A DNA stretch of 64,000 bases from M0103 sp040386155 (GCA_040386155.1 JAZKFZ010000004.1:248001-312000), one strand, 5' to 3'. Counted from the first letter of the stretch, positions 1 to 8,263 are shown. The notes: generated from the sequence alone by a model not told the origin. Program-made: numbers and translations.

Positions 1-655
1 ACGATTGATTTGAATCGCCCATTAACCAGTTGTAATTGAACTCATTGTTTTTGATGAATGGAATCGTTGTGGTCATGTCATCCGTTTTGATCCACTTGAA
101 ATCTTCACCTACTTTATTTTGGTGAACATGCGAAACAAATTCTTGGTTGGCTTGTAATTGATAGTCAGCAGGAACGCGTTTATGGACTGTTACATCATCT
201 GAAAAGTATAAAATACACCCAACGATTAAGCCAACGCCTATCTGACCAACAATTTTAAATCTTCCTTTTAATCCTTCTTTATTTTTTTTGAAAACTTTGA
301 TGTAGTCATCCAAAAAGCCGATTAATCCTAGCCAAATAGTTGCCACCAACATGGTGATGACATAGATGTTGTGCAGTTTAGCAAAGAGAATTGTGGGAAT
401 TAAGATGGCGCTCAAAATAATCAATCCACCCATGGTTGGTGTACCAGATTTTTCAATTTGACCTGCTAAGCCTAAATCTCGCACTGTTTCACCAATTTGT
501 TGACGACGCAATAAGTTGATTAAGCGTTTTCCAAAAATGATGGATACGATCAACGACGTTATGAGTGCCATCGATGCTCTGAACGAAATATAATCGAACA
601 GTCCAGCGCCAGGAACATTGTATTTATCGAGATATTCAAATAAGTAGTACAGCAT
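1..655 (-). CDS. mraY: Phospho-N-acetylmuramoyl-pentapeptide transferase MraY (partial, 3' end beyond window)
   Basis: Reading the minus strand from the ATG at 653-655 gives an open frame of 218 codons that leaves the window on the left, so the C-terminal part is missing. Visible are hydrophobic membrane segments, the segment GTPTMGG (about residues 71-77) and DDYIK (about 116-120), both hallmarks of MraY. The enzyme is an integral inner-membrane protein that transfers phospho-MurNAc-pentapeptide from UDP to undecaprenyl phosphate, making lipid I. Its start codon overlaps the murE stop by one base (TAATG), so it is translationally coupled as the last visible gene of the dcw operon. The region around residues 140-215, between membrane segments, is long, as is common in Bacteroidota MraY (from memory). 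Confidence 0.95.
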   Translation of the reverse strand, partial: MLYYLFEYLDKYNVPGAGLFDYISFRASMALITSLIVSIIFGKRLINLLRRQQIGETVRDLGLAGQIEKSGTPTMGGLIILSAILIPTILFAKLHNIYVITMLVATIWLGLIGFLDDYIKVFKKNKEGLKGRFKIVGQIGVGLIVGCILYFSDDVTVHKRVPADYQLQANQEFVSHVHQNKVGEDFKWIKTDDMTTTIPFIKNNEFNYNWLMGDSNQS

Positions 656-2118
656 TATTTTTCAAGTTTGATGAATAATTCTTTGGTAAGTGCCAGATCG
701 TCAAAATCGTGTTTTACGCCTTTTATTTCTTGATATTTTTCGTGGCCTTTTCCAGCGATAAGGAGGATATCTCCTTTTTCCGCCATGGAAATGGCTGTTT
801 TAATTGCTTGCGCGCGGTCTACAATCGACAAGGTTTTTTTGAAATGTTGACCACCGACTCCTGCCATCATTTGGTCGATAATAGCATTCGGATCTTCAGT
901 TCGTGGATTGTCTGAAGTGATGATCACTTTATCACTCATTTCACAGGCGATAGCAGCCATCTTCGGACGTTTTTCAGCATCTCGATCGCCACCACAACCC
1001 ACAACGGTGAACACTGTTTCGTTTTTAGTGCGAATATTTGCAATGGTTTTTAACACATTTTCGAGTGCATCGGGCGTGTGCGCGTAGTCGATGATTGCTG
1101 TAATTCCGTTATCGCTTTGGATGTATTGAAAGCGACCTTCCACCGATTCAAGTGTGCTGATAGCAGTCAACACCTCTGTGCTATTTTCGCCCAGCAATTG
1201 ACTTACACCATAGACTGCTAGAAGATTGTAGGCATTGAAATCGCCGATCAATTTGGTCCAAACTTCTGTTCCGTTCAAGGTCAATACCAATCCTGAGAAT
1301 TGATTTTCAATGACTTTGGCTTTATAATCAGCCTGCGTTTTCAGGGCAAATGTGTGCTGCTCTGCTTTGGTATTTTGCAGCATCACCATACCATTTTTGT
1401 CATCCGCATTTACTAGCGCAAAAGCACTTTTACCCAGGTGATCGAAAAATGTTTTCTTCACCTTAATGTATTCTGCAAATGTTTTATGATAATCAAGGTG
1501 GTCATGTGTGATGTTCGTAAAAACGCCACCTGCAAAATGCAATCCGCCAATTCTATTTTGGTGCACCGCGTGTGAGCTCACTTCCATAAAACAATGCGAA
1601 CAACCATCTGCCACCATATCTGCCAATAGTTTATTAAGTGTTACTGGATCTGGAGTTGTGTGCGTTGATGGAATTGCTTCATTGCCAATTTTGTTTACAA
1701 CCGTGGAAAGTAATCCAACGTGAAAGCCAAGTTTCGTATACAAAGCATGCAGAAGCGTGGTGGTAGTGGTTTTTCCATTGGTACCTGTAACACCCACCAG
1801 TTTCAAATTTCTTGAAGGTTCATTATAGAAATTACTTGCCATTATGGCGAGCGCTTTATGACAATTATCTGTAACAATTTGGATGACATCTGAGGACACA
1901 TCTTGTTTTTCTTCCACGATAATCACAGTGCATCCGTTAGCGACCACTTGAGGAATATAATTGTGGCCATCAGCCATCGTTCCTCGGATTGCAAAAAACA
2001 CGGTTGATGCAGCGGCTTTTCGCGAATCAAAAATTAATTCAGAGATTTCTACGCTGGTAGAGCCAATTACGTCAATAAGTTTAACGCCATACAATATGTC
2101 TTTCAGTACCTTTTTCAT
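655..2118 (-). CDS. murE: UDP-N-acetylmuramoyl-L-alanyl-D-glutamate--2,6-diaminopimelate ligase
   Basis: Cytoplasmic Mur ligase of 487 aa, normal for the family, which adds the third stem-peptide residue using ATP. The P-loop TGTNGKTT is at residues 111-118, and the Mur-ligase middle and C-terminal domains follow. The DNPR motif at 403-406 is the signature for meso-diaminopimelate rather than lysine, so the cell wall should be DAP-type as expected for a Gram-negative. Its start overlaps the ftsI stop (ATGA at 2115-2118) and its stop overlaps the mraY start, which indicates translational coupling inside the dcw operon. No motif is missing. Confidence 0.97.
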   Translation of the reverse strand: MKKVLKDILYGVKLIDVIGSTSVEISELIFDSRKAAASTVFFAIRGTMADGHNYIPQVVANGCTVIIVEEKQDVSSDVIQIVTDNCHKALAIMASNFYNEPSRNLKLVGVTGTNGKTTTTTLLHALYTKLGFHVGLLSTVVNKIGNEAIPSTHTTPDPVTLNKLLADMVADGCSHCFMEVSSHAVHQNRIGGLHFAGGVFTNITHDHLDYHKTFAEYIKVKKTFFDHLGKSAFALVNADDKNGMVMLQNTKAEQHTFALKTQADYKAKVIENQFSGLVLTLNGTEVWTKLIGDFNAYNLLAVYGVSQLLGENSTEVLTAISTLESVEGRFQYIQSDNGITAIIDYAHTPDALENVLKTIANIRTKNETVFTVVGCGGDRDAEKRPKMAAIACEMSDKVIITSDNPRTEDPNAIIDQMMAGVGGQHFKKTLSIVDRAQAIKTAISMAEKGDILLIAGKGHEKYQEIKGVKHDFDDLALTKELFIKLEK

Positions 2119-4217
2119 TCTAAACGCAATTCAATAACACCCCCACGAAACAATGGAGTTCCAGCAGGCATTGATTGTTTTATTACTTTTCCATATCCTA
2201 CTACGTAGGCATTCATTCCAAGCGATTCGATTAAGAAAACAGCATCACGTGCATTTAGTCCAGTAAGATTTGGCACTGTGTTTTTGTTCACTTTTCGTTC
2301 GCTTAATTGGATTTTATTGTCTTGTCGAGTGGCTATCAACCATGGGCCATATCCAGAGAAGATGTGTGGAATACCTAATTTTTTCATGATTACTTTTAAA
2401 TCGTGATCCGAGCCGCTCATCATTTTTGGCAAGTCATTGATTTTAGATCTATTTTCATTAATTGCTTTGTGGTAGCGTAGGGTGGAAGCATACACTTTGT
2501 TGGCGATTGCGGCGAAAACAGTTCCAGAAACAGTTGCTCCGTAGATGTCTTTTGATGGAGCTGCCACCACAACAATGCACGAGTAAATAGGTTCATCAGC
2601 TGGGAAATACCCAACAAAAGAAGCTTGGTATTTTTCTTCACCTTTTGCTCCGTAGCGTAGATCATCGTTTAGGATGCGAGCAGTACCTGTTTTTCCAGCA
2701 ATTTCAAACAATGATGAGGTTAGTTTTGATCCGGTACCACCTTTTCGCATAACACCTTTCAAACATTCTTGTAATTGAGAAACGGTATTGTCTGAGCAGA
2801 TTTTTTTCTTCAGCACTATGGGTTCAAAGACTTTTAATACTTGCGCACCACGACGAATTTCTTGCACAAATTGTGGTTTCACCAATTTTCCATTGTTTGC
2901 TACTGCATTGTAGAAAGCGAGTGTTTGTAAAGGAGTTTGCTGCACTTCGTAGCCGATCGACATCCACGGGAGTGAAATTTTAGACCAGCTTGCATCACCT
3001 GGTTGATAAACTGTCGGTCTTGGTTCACCTAAAAGATCAATACCAAGTGGCTCGGTGATTCCAAACTGCACCAGGCGATTGATGTAGGCTTGTGGCTCAT
3101 TTCGATACGCCTTGTAAATGACAGATGATATAACATTCGATGATTTTTCGAATGCCTTTTTGATGGTAATCCTTCCGTATCCTCCCTCGTGCGCGTCATG
3201 TAAGGTTTTCCCGAAGTAGGTATATTCCCCGTAGGCATTTACAGTGTCACTTAGTTTGATTTTTTCATCCTCTAACGCTGCCATTATCGAAGCTAATTTG
3301 AAGGTTGAACCAGGTACTTCTTTTGTTCCGATGGCGTAATTGTATCTTTCGTGATAATTTCCTTCCTCATCTCTTGTTAGGTTGGCAATCGCTTTCACGA
3401 AACCAGTTTTCACATCCATTACGATTACGCATCCATTTTTTGCACCTTGTTCTTTTAACTGGCGCTCTAGTTCCGAATGTGCAACTTCTTGAATATCTTT
3501 ATCGATTGAAGTCACTACATCTGCACCTTCAACTGCGTCTTTAACAACTTGTCCAGACTTTTTCCAACCCGTAGCAATCTTTTGCTCGATGATTTGTCCC
3601 GGCTCACCTTTTAAATAGTTGTCAAATGCTCCTTCAATTCCAACATACAAATGTCGTTGCCCGTTGGTTTTTACGTAGCCAAGGGTCCTGCTCAACAATT
3701 CTCCATTCGGACGTTTTCTTTTGATGGTTTCATCCGTATCGATCAAACCACCTTTTAATTTTCCGAGTTTGAAAATTGGAAGTTCACGAAGTGCTTTGCG
3801 TTCTTCGTTGGTAATTTTAGTCTTGATTTTTAAATAGCGACTTTTACGAGCTCGACCAGTACGCAAGTAGTTTTCCCACTCGCGCGCTGATTTTTCAGGA
3901 TAGATGTTTGTTAGTCCATGCGCTAAATCCGTAATTTCTTTGTCAAAGATTTCTTGCTTTACTACCGTTGCATCCCAATGGATATCGTAAAACGATACAG
4001 AAGTAACTAATGGCGTTAGGTGGCAATCTAAAATTTCGCCTCTTCTTGGTATTTTTTCAATGATCCGAACAGGCATTTTTGTTGCTGAGTCGGAGAAAAC
4101 GGTGCTTCGTCCCTCCATTTGAATAGAAAGTGTTTTGAAAAGTACCAACAACATAATGAATACAAACCCCAAGTAAATGAGGTAAGCCTTCCATCGTATG
4201 TCTTTGTTTTCTGTCAT
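2115..4217 (-). CDS. ftsI: Division-specific penicillin-binding protein (PBP3/FtsI) with PASTA domain
   Basis: Class B transpeptidase of 700 aa that cross-links septal peptidoglycan. It has a short cytoplasmic tail, one membrane anchor at about residues 11-33, a dimerisation/pedestal region, and a transpeptidase domain with the three active-site motifs: STFK (304-307, nucleophile Ser304), SSN (359-361) and KTG (509-511). A PASTA-like domain occupies about residues 634-700; E. coli FtsI lacks this, but Bacteroidota and Gram-positive division PBPs often have it. It lies between ftsL and murE with one-base (TAATG) and four-base (ATGA) overlaps, so it is part of one translationally coupled operon. 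Confidence 0.95.
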   Translation of the reverse strand: MTENKDIRWKAYLIYLGFVFIMLLVLFKTLSIQMEGRSTVFSDSATKMPVRIIEKIPRRGEILDCHLTPLVTSVSFYDIHWDATVVKQEIFDKEITDLAHGLTNIYPEKSAREWENYLRTGRARKSRYLKIKTKITNEERKALRELPIFKLGKLKGGLIDTDETIKRKRPNGELLSRTLGYVKTNGQRHLYVGIEGAFDNYLKGEPGQIIEQKIATGWKKSGQVVKDAVEGADVVTSIDKDIQEVAHSELERQLKEQGAKNGCVIVMDVKTGFVKAIANLTRDEEGNYHERYNYAIGTKEVPGSTFKLASIMAALEDEKIKLSDTVNAYGEYTYFGKTLHDAHEGGYGRITIKKAFEKSSNVISSVIYKAYRNEPQAYINRLVQFGITEPLGIDLLGEPRPTVYQPGDASWSKISLPWMSIGYEVQQTPLQTLAFYNAVANNGKLVKPQFVQEIRRGAQVLKVFEPIVLKKKICSDNTVSQLQECLKGVMRKGGTGSKLTSSLFEIAGKTGTARILNDDLRYGAKGEEKYQASFVGYFPADEPIYSCIVVVAAPSKDIYGATVSGTVFAAIANKVYASTLRYHKAINENRSKINDLPKMMSGSDHDLKVIMKKLGIPHIFSGYGPWLIATRQDNKIQLSERKVNKNTVPNLTGLNARDAVFLIESLGMNAYVVGYGKVIKQSMPAGTPLFRGGVIELRLE

Positions 4218-4693
4218 TATTTCCCTTTCTTAATTCGAATGACTTTCGTCTCGTTCACTGTTTCTTTTAATCCCTTTCCTTCTAGTTTCTCGCGCAATTT
4301 CCCTCTTCGTGTTTCCTCTTCTAATTGTGCCTTCGCTTCTACGTAATCAGATGTCGCCTCGTCCAATTCTTTCTGTGTTTTTGTAATGTTTTGATACAAC
4401 TCTTTACCGTAATATCCTTTTCCTAAAACCAACAACAGTAAAAGAAAGAGGAAGAAGATGAAGGTGAGATTATTGAGGAAAAATTCCTTTGTGAGGAAAT
4501 CACCATTCAATATTTTTGTCAAAGAAGTTGAACCTGTCGATGCAGGCTTCTTTGCTTTCTCTTTTGCGTTTTCTTTTGCTTTCCTTTTTGCTATTTTCTC
4601 AGCTTCGACAGCCGCTGCCGCGCGTTCTTTTTCCTCCGCTGCTGCATTTTTAGCATCAACTGTTGCTCTATCTATGTATTCGTTGACACTCAT
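4217..4693 (-). CDS. ftsL: FtsL-like cell-division protein
   Basis: Small bitopic protein of 158 aa. Residues 1-60 are very rich in Ala, Lys and Glu and look helical or coiled-coil; one transmembrane segment lies at about 72-90, followed by a periplasmic coiled coil (about 98-140) rich in Glu and Lys. Primary sequence in this family is poorly conserved, so the call rests on topology plus position: directly between rsmH and ftsI, overlapping both (ATGA and TAATG), which is where ftsL sits in dcw clusters. FtsL forms the FtsQLB complex that activates septal synthesis. The cytoplasmic extension is longer than in E. coli FtsL (121 aa in total). Confidence 0.8.
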   Translation of the reverse strand: MSVNEYIDRATVDAKNAAAEEKERAAAAVEAEKIAKRKAKENAKEKAKKPASTGSTSLTKILNGDFLTKEFFLNNLTFIFFLFLLLLLVLGKGYYGKELYQNITKTQKELDEATSDYVEAKAQLEEETRRGKLREKLEGKGLKETVNETKVIRIKKGK

Positions 4694-5601
4694 TTCTTCA
4701 CTGCAATTCTAAGTTTCGCGCTGCGTGCACGTGTGTTGCGTTCTGTTTCTTCTTCAGAAGGAACAACAGGATGCCGGGTAATTTCCTCAAAAGGCTTCAA
4801 TACATTTCCGAAGAAGTCTTTTGTTATCGTTCCGTCAAGGGAACCACGTTTGAAGTAGTTCTTAACTAATCGGTCCTCTAAAGAATGGTACGACATCACA
4901 ACAAATCTGCCGCCCTCATTTAGTAATTCAGATGATTGCAACAGTAGCTGCTCTAATACATCTAGTTCGTTATTGACCTCAATTCGTAGCGCTTGGAAAA
5001 TTTGCGCGAAGTATTTATGTTCTTTGAATTTTGGGGCACAGTATTTCAGCGCTTCCATTAATTGTTCTGTGGTTCTAATTTTTTTAATTCCGCGCGCTTT
5101 CACCAGCTCACTTGCCACTTTTCTAGCATTGGGCACTTCACCATACGTTTTAAAAATACGGATCAACTCATTTTCTTCGTAGGTACTGACGATTGTCATG
5201 GCGCTCACCTTTCCATTCTGGTTCATGCGCATGTCAAGGGGAGCGTTTCCACGAATGCTAAACCCACGCTGTTCAGTATCGAATTGGTGCGAAGAAACGC
5301 CTAGATCTGCTAAGATGCCATCTACCTTTTTGATGCCAAGTAGACGTAAATGATTGGAAATGAATGAAAAATTAGCTGCTTGAAACTGGAAATTAGGCGC
5401 TTGCCAGGTATTCTTTATTGCGTCTGGGTCTTGATCGAATGAAATGAGGCGACCTTTTGCTGACAATTTCTCAAAAATGCCACGCGAGTGCCCGCCGCCA
5501 CCGAAAGTTACATCCACGTAAATGCCGTCGGGGTTGATTGCTAGCCCTTCAATGCATTCATTGAACAATACAGGGATATGATAGTTTGTGTTATTCTCCA
5601 T
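4690..5601 (-). CDS. rsmH: 16S rRNA (cytosine(1402)-N(4))-methyltransferase RsmH
   Basis: SAM-dependent methyltransferase of 303 aa (formerly MraW) acting on the 30S decoding centre. The SAM-binding motif VDVTFGGGGHS is at residues 29-39 and the characteristic ADLGVSSHQFD segment at about 97-107; the C-terminal region contains VMSYHSLEDR, which is also typical. The start overlaps the mraZ 3' end by 11 bases and the stop overlaps ftsL (ATGA). Length and position in the dcw cluster are standard. Confidence 0.96.
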   Translation of the reverse strand: MENNTNYHIPVLFNECIEGLAINPDGIYVDVTFGGGGHSRGIFEKLSAKGRLISFDQDPDAIKNTWQAPNFQFQAANFSFISNHLRLLGIKKVDGILADLGVSSHQFDTEQRGFSIRGNAPLDMRMNQNGKVSAMTIVSTYEENELIRIFKTYGEVPNARKVASELVKARGIKKIRTTEQLMEALKYCAPKFKEHKYFAQIFQALRIEVNNELDVLEQLLLQSSELLNEGGRFVVMSYHSLEDRLVKNYFKRGSLDGTITKDFFGNVLKPFEEITRHPVVPSEEETERNTRARSAKLRIAVKK

Positions 5602-6049
5602 TGTCTAAGTCACCCATTACTTCATTTGCCAAATCAGCAAAGTCCGCTATGTTTCCTTCGATTAACTCGAAGTATTTCGACTTATCCCAGATCTCGATGC
5701 GGTCGTTGTATGCAATTAGCATAGCATCTTGTTGAAGTCCTACACGCTCCATGTGAGCAGTTGGCACCAAGATTCGACCGGCATTATCGAGTGAAACTAG
5801 TTTTGCACCCTGATGAAACAAACGATAAAACATTCGGTTCTTCGGTTTAAACAAATTCATTTTGGAGAGCTTGTCACTGATTTTTTCCCATTCAACGATG
5901 GGGTACAGTGTTAAACATTCCTCAAATCCTTTGTTGAGCATAAAGTTTCGCTCTGAGGCAGGAGAAAGCTGCTTCCGTAAACCGGAAGGAAATAAAAAAC
6001 GCCCTTTAGCGTCCAGTTTTACTTCAAATTCTCCTACTAAGCCTGCCAT
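5591..6049 (-). CDS. mraZ: Transcriptional regulator / division protein MraZ
   Basis: Protein of 152 aa with two tandem SpoVT/AbrB-like DNA-binding repeats, seen as LDAKGRFLFPSGLR (about residues 12-25) and LDNAGRILVP (about 86-95). MraZ proteins bind short direct repeats upstream of their own gene and regulate the dcw operon. This gene is first in the operon, and the DNA 32-47 bases upstream of its ATG contains two perfectly phased AGTGGTA repeats (see separate entry), consistent with autoregulation. It overlaps rsmH by 11 bases. Confidence 0.95.
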   Translation of the reverse strand: MAGLVGEFEVKLDAKGRFLFPSGLRKQLSPASERNFMLNKGFEECLTLYPIVEWEKISDKLSKMNLFKPKNRMFYRLFHQGAKLVSLDNAGRILVPTAHMERVGLQQDAMLIAYNDRIEIWDKSKYFELIEGNIADFADLANEVMGDLDNGE

Positions 6050-6080
6050 AGCAATATAATGGGTAAAAATATGGAGATTT

Positions 6081-6098
6081 TACCACTTTTTACCACTT
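6081..6098 (-). promoter_or_regulatory. Putative MraZ box (two direct repeats)
   Basis: On the minus strand the heptamer AGTGGTA occurs twice with exactly 10-bp spacing, 32-47 bases upstream of the mraZ ATG (core CCAC on the plus strand at 6083-6086 and 6093-6096). Known MraZ operators are TGGGN or AAAGTGG-type direct repeats with 10-bp period. Assignment to MraZ is inferred from spacing and position. Confidence 0.55.
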
Positions 6099-6106
6099 AT
6101 TATTAA

Positions 6107-6136
6107 ATTGTTGATAAATTCTAACGTATCAACAAT
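6107..6136. promoter_or_regulatory. Perfect 10-bp inverted repeat, operator-like
   Basis: ATTGTTGATA and its exact reverse complement TATCAACAAT are separated by 10 bases. The repeat lies just upstream of the two MraZ-like repeats in the mraZ/eamA divergent region. It has the shape of a dimeric-regulator operator; the binding protein is unknown. No T-run follows, so it does not look like a terminator. Confidence 0.4.
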
Positions 6137-6204
6137 AATTAGGTTTCAAAATTACAATAAAATAATATTGAAATAGCTGTTTTATCAAAGAAAAAAGCAG
6201 TTGG

Positions 6205-6229
6205 TGGTAATTAGTGGGATGATTTGGTT
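6205..6229 (+). promoter_or_regulatory. Second MraZ-box-like array, three TGG repeats at 10-bp period
   Basis: On the plus strand TGGTA (6205), TGGGA (6215) and TGGTT (6225) are separated by five bases each, the exact spacing of the classical triple TGGGN MraZ box. It faces eamA, not mraZ, and lies about 155 bases upstream of the mraZ start. It may be a distal MraZ site in the divergent region or a chance match. Confidence 0.35.
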
Positions 6230-6267
6230 TTCAACAAATTTATTATTTGAATTTATTGAGAGGAAAG

Positions 6268-6300
6268 TTGAAGTTGATCATCGCAAATTGTGTAATTTTG
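6268..6300 (+). promoter_or_regulatory. Bacteroidota-type promoter for the EamA transporter
   Basis: A perfect -7 box TAATTTTG (6293-6300) fits the TAnnTTTG consensus. TTG triplets lie 22 bases (6268-6270) and 16 bases (6274-6276) upstream as possible -33 elements. The ATG at 6305 is only four bases after the -7 box, so the transcript would have a very short or no leader. Confidence 0.55.
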
Positions 6301-6304
6301 CCCC

Positions 6305-7222
6305 ATGCAAAAAATGTTGTCCAGCTGGGTACTTTTGATCGTACTCGCATTGATCTGGGGAAGCTCTTTTATTCTGATGAAGCTGGGGATGTACGATGAA
6401 AAGGGTGGACCTATTTTTTCGAGTGTGCAGGTGGGAGCTTTGCGCATGCTCATCGCTTCCATCGTTTTATTGCCTTTTGCGTTAAAGTCCTTGCAGCAAT
6501 TGAAAAACTGGAAAAATGTTGCATTCCTTCTAACTGTTGGTTTGTGTGGAAATTTCTTTCCTTCCTTCCTTTTTACCTTTGCGGAAACGAAATTGTCATC
6601 AGGAATGGCTGGAATGTTGAATAGTTTCACGTCTATTTCAACTATTTTAATTGGTTTTTTGGTCTTTGGTGTTCGTTTGAAATGGCTACAGTTGGTGGGA
6701 GTGCTTATCGCGCTTTCTGGACTTTACCTAATGACGCTTTACAAAAGTGGGGCAACACAAAATGTTCATTTCTGGCACATAACGGCAATTCTCTTGGCAA
6801 CCTTGATGTATGGAATTAGCTTGAATACCATCCGACATAAATTACAGCATCTGAAGCCCATCGAGACTACTTCTTTGGCTTTTTTCCTCATCGGAGTGCC
6901 TTCCTTAGTGATGACTTTTATTTCAGGAGCGCCACAGACTTTAGCACAGCATCCACAGGCTTGGAAGAGTTTGTTTTTTATTACTGTTTTAGCAATTGTT
7001 GGTACTGCTGTCGCGGTAATAATTTTCAATAAGTTAATCAAAGATACTTCGGCTTTGTTTGCGAGTATGGTTACTTATCTAATTCCGATTGTGGCGGTTA
7101 TTATTGGACTCAACTTTGGAGAGAAAATACATTTGCATCAGATTATTGCGATGTTTGTTGTGATTGGAGGGGTTGTCTTGGTAAATTTAGCGCCGATTTT
7201 ACTTGCAAAACGGGAAAATTAA
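6305..7222 (+). CDS. EamA/DMT-family transporter
   Basis: Integral membrane protein of 305 aa with about ten hydrophobic segments in two EamA halves. The N-terminal LALIWGSSFILMKLG segment is the usual start of the drug/metabolite transporter superfamily, and the second half contains the repeated GVVLVNLAP-type end. These carriers export metabolites or amino acids; the substrate cannot be told from sequence. It is divergent from the dcw operon and is followed by a large hairpin (7228-7316), so it is probably monocistronic. Start chosen at the ATG directly after a clear -7 promoter box. Confidence 0.88.
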   Translation: MQKMLSSWVLLIVLALIWGSSFILMKLGMYDEKGGPIFSSVQVGALRMLIASIVLLPFALKSLQQLKNWKNVAFLLTVGLCGNFFPSFLFTFAETKLSSGMAGMLNSFTSISTILIGFLVFGVRLKWLQLVGVLIALSGLYLMTLYKSGATQNVHFWHITAILLATLMYGISLNTIRHKLQHLKPIETTSLAFFLIGVPSLVMTFISGAPQTLAQHPQAWKSLFFITVLAIVGTAVAVIIFNKLIKDTSALFASMVTYLIPIVAVIIGLNFGEKIHLHQIIAMFVVIGGVVLVNLAPILLAKREN

Positions 7223-7227
7223 TTTGG

Positions 7228-7316
7228 TCCACGATTAACACGAATTCAACAAATTAGCACAAATGTATTGTGGGAAATAATTTGTGATAATTCGTAAAAT
7301 TTGTGCAATTCGTGGA
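7228..7316. repeat. Long imperfect inverted repeat (2 x 37 bp, 15-bp loop)
   Basis: The left arm 7228-7264 and right arm 7280-7316 are imperfect reverse complements, both built from CACGAATT / CACAAATT-like words. It lies in the 248-bp gap between eamA and rplU. Such strings of CACGAATT-like words recur between genes in flavobacterial genomes (recollection, not checked). It may act as a transcript end for eamA, but there is no clear T-run. Confidence 0.6.
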
Positions 7317-7400
7317 TGGAAAAATGGGTGTTTTCGTCGCGATGGTATTACCTTAGGGATTAAATTCTAAAGAAATCAGCAATTTTTTGTTGAAAAGTTG

Positions 7401-7429
7401 TTGTTCAAAACAAAAAAGTCATATCTTTG
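7401..7429 (+). promoter_or_regulatory. Promoter of the rplU-rpmA operon
   Basis: The -33 element TTG (7401-7403; a second TTG at 7398-7400) and the -7 element TATCTTTG (7422-7429) are 18 bases apart and fit the Bacteroidota primary-sigma consensus TTG / TAnnTTTG. A leader of about 35 bases precedes rplU. Confidence 0.75.
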
Positions 7430-7470
7430 CACCCCTTACGGGATTTTTAATAATTAATTAATAAGCTATT

Positions 7471-7782
7471 ATGTACGCAATTGTAGAGATAGCAGGGCAG
7501 CAATTTAAAGTGCAAAAAGACCAAAAGATTTTTGTACACCGTTTAGCAGGTGAAGCAGGATCAAAAGTAGAATTTGATCAAGTTTTGTTGATAGACAATG
7601 GTGGAAAAATCAACATTGGCGCCCCAGCTATAGCAGGAGCTAAGGTTACTGCAGAAGTGAATTCTCACTTGAAAGGAGACAAAGTTATTGTCTTCAAAAA
7701 GAAAAGAAGAAAAGGGTATAAAGTTAAAAACGGACACCGTCAGTGTTTAACTTCTATTACTATTAAAGATATTAAAGGTTAA
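7471..7782 (+). CDS. rplU: 50S ribosomal protein L21
   Basis: Protein of 103 aa starting MYAIVEIAGQQFKVQ, the family N-terminus, with the conserved basic stretch KKKRRKGYKVKNGHRQ and end LTSITIKDI. L21 binds 23S rRNA near the L20 site. It is first gene of the usual rplU-rpmA pair, with a clear promoter upstream. The 35-base gap to rpmA contains a small CGTCA/TGACG hairpin at 7790-7801. Confidence 0.98.
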   Translation: MYAIVEIAGQQFKVQKDQKIFVHRLAGEAGSKVEFDQVLLIDNGGKINIGAPAIAGAKVTAEVNSHLKGDKVIVFKKKRRKGYKVKNGHRQCLTSITIKDIKG

Positions 7783-7817
7783 CCCATTCGTCATTTGACG
7801 GAGTAAAAATAAGAATC

Positions 7818-8087
7818 ATGGCACATAAGAAAGGAGTCGGTAGTTCTAAAAATGGTCGCGAATCACATAGTAAGCGTTTGGGCGTTAAGATTTTTGGTGG
7901 GCAGTTAGCAATCGCTGGTAACATCATCGTTCGTCAACGTGGAACAGCTCATCACCCAGGACAAAATGTTGGAATTGGAAAAGACCATACATTGTTTGCA
8001 TTAGTAGATGGTACAGTTGAGTTTCGTCGTAAAAAAGAAAATCGTTCATTTGTATCAGTAGTTCCTTTTGAAACTACAGAAGCATAA
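7818..8087 (+). CDS. rpmA: 50S ribosomal protein L27
   Basis: Protein of 89 aa starting MAHKKGVGSSKNGRES, the standard L27 N-terminus that reaches toward the peptidyl-transferase centre. There is no Firmicutes-type N-terminal cleavage extension. The internal GNIIVRQRGTAHHPG and GIGKDHTLFALVDG segments are diagnostic. It is second gene of the rplU-rpmA operon and is followed by a good intrinsic terminator. Confidence 0.98.
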   Translation: MAHKKGVGSSKNGRESHSKRLGVKIFGGQLAIAGNIIVRQRGTAHHPGQNVGIGKDHTLFALVDGTVEFRRKKENRSFVSVVPFETTEA

Positions 8088-8111
8088 GCGAAATTTTTAG
8101 AAAGAAATTTT

Positions 8112-8143
8112 AGGCGGTTCGAATCTTCGAGTCGCCTTTTTTT
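8112..8143 (+). terminator. Intrinsic terminator of rplU-rpmA
   Basis: A GC-rich hairpin (left arm from 8112, right arm ending at 8137, AGGCG pairing with CGCCT and TTCGAA with TTCGA around a small loop) is followed directly by a seven-T run to 8143. It lies 25 bases after the rpmA stop. Confidence 0.85.
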
Positions 8144-8237
8144 ATGTCTTGAATTTTCAAAGTGCACTTTCAACAAAAAAATATTCAATTTCTTTTTGAG
8201 CTTGCTTTTTGTTCACTTTTCATTTCACTTTCTTCAT

Positions 8238-8245
8238 TATCTTTG
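8238..8245 (+). promoter_or_regulatory. -7 promoter box for serS
   Basis: TATCTTTG fits TAnnTTTG exactly and stands 18 bases before the ATG at 8264. No well-spaced TTG -33 element is seen (the nearest is 26 bases upstream). The box lies downstream of an in-frame ATG at 8162, which argues that the longer reading is not used. Confidence 0.55.
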
Positions 8246-8263
8246 CAGAAATTCAAATCCAAG

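Noticed and set aside
6253..6630. 125-codon antisense frame over the EamA start
   Set aside because: It overlaps the promoter and first third of a convincing transporter gene and has no recognisable domain.
8162..8263. In-frame upstream extension of serS giving 34 extra residues
   Set aside because: Hydrophobic sequence unlike any SerS N-terminus, and a TATCTTTG promoter box lies within it; MLEITKIR at 8264 is the family start.
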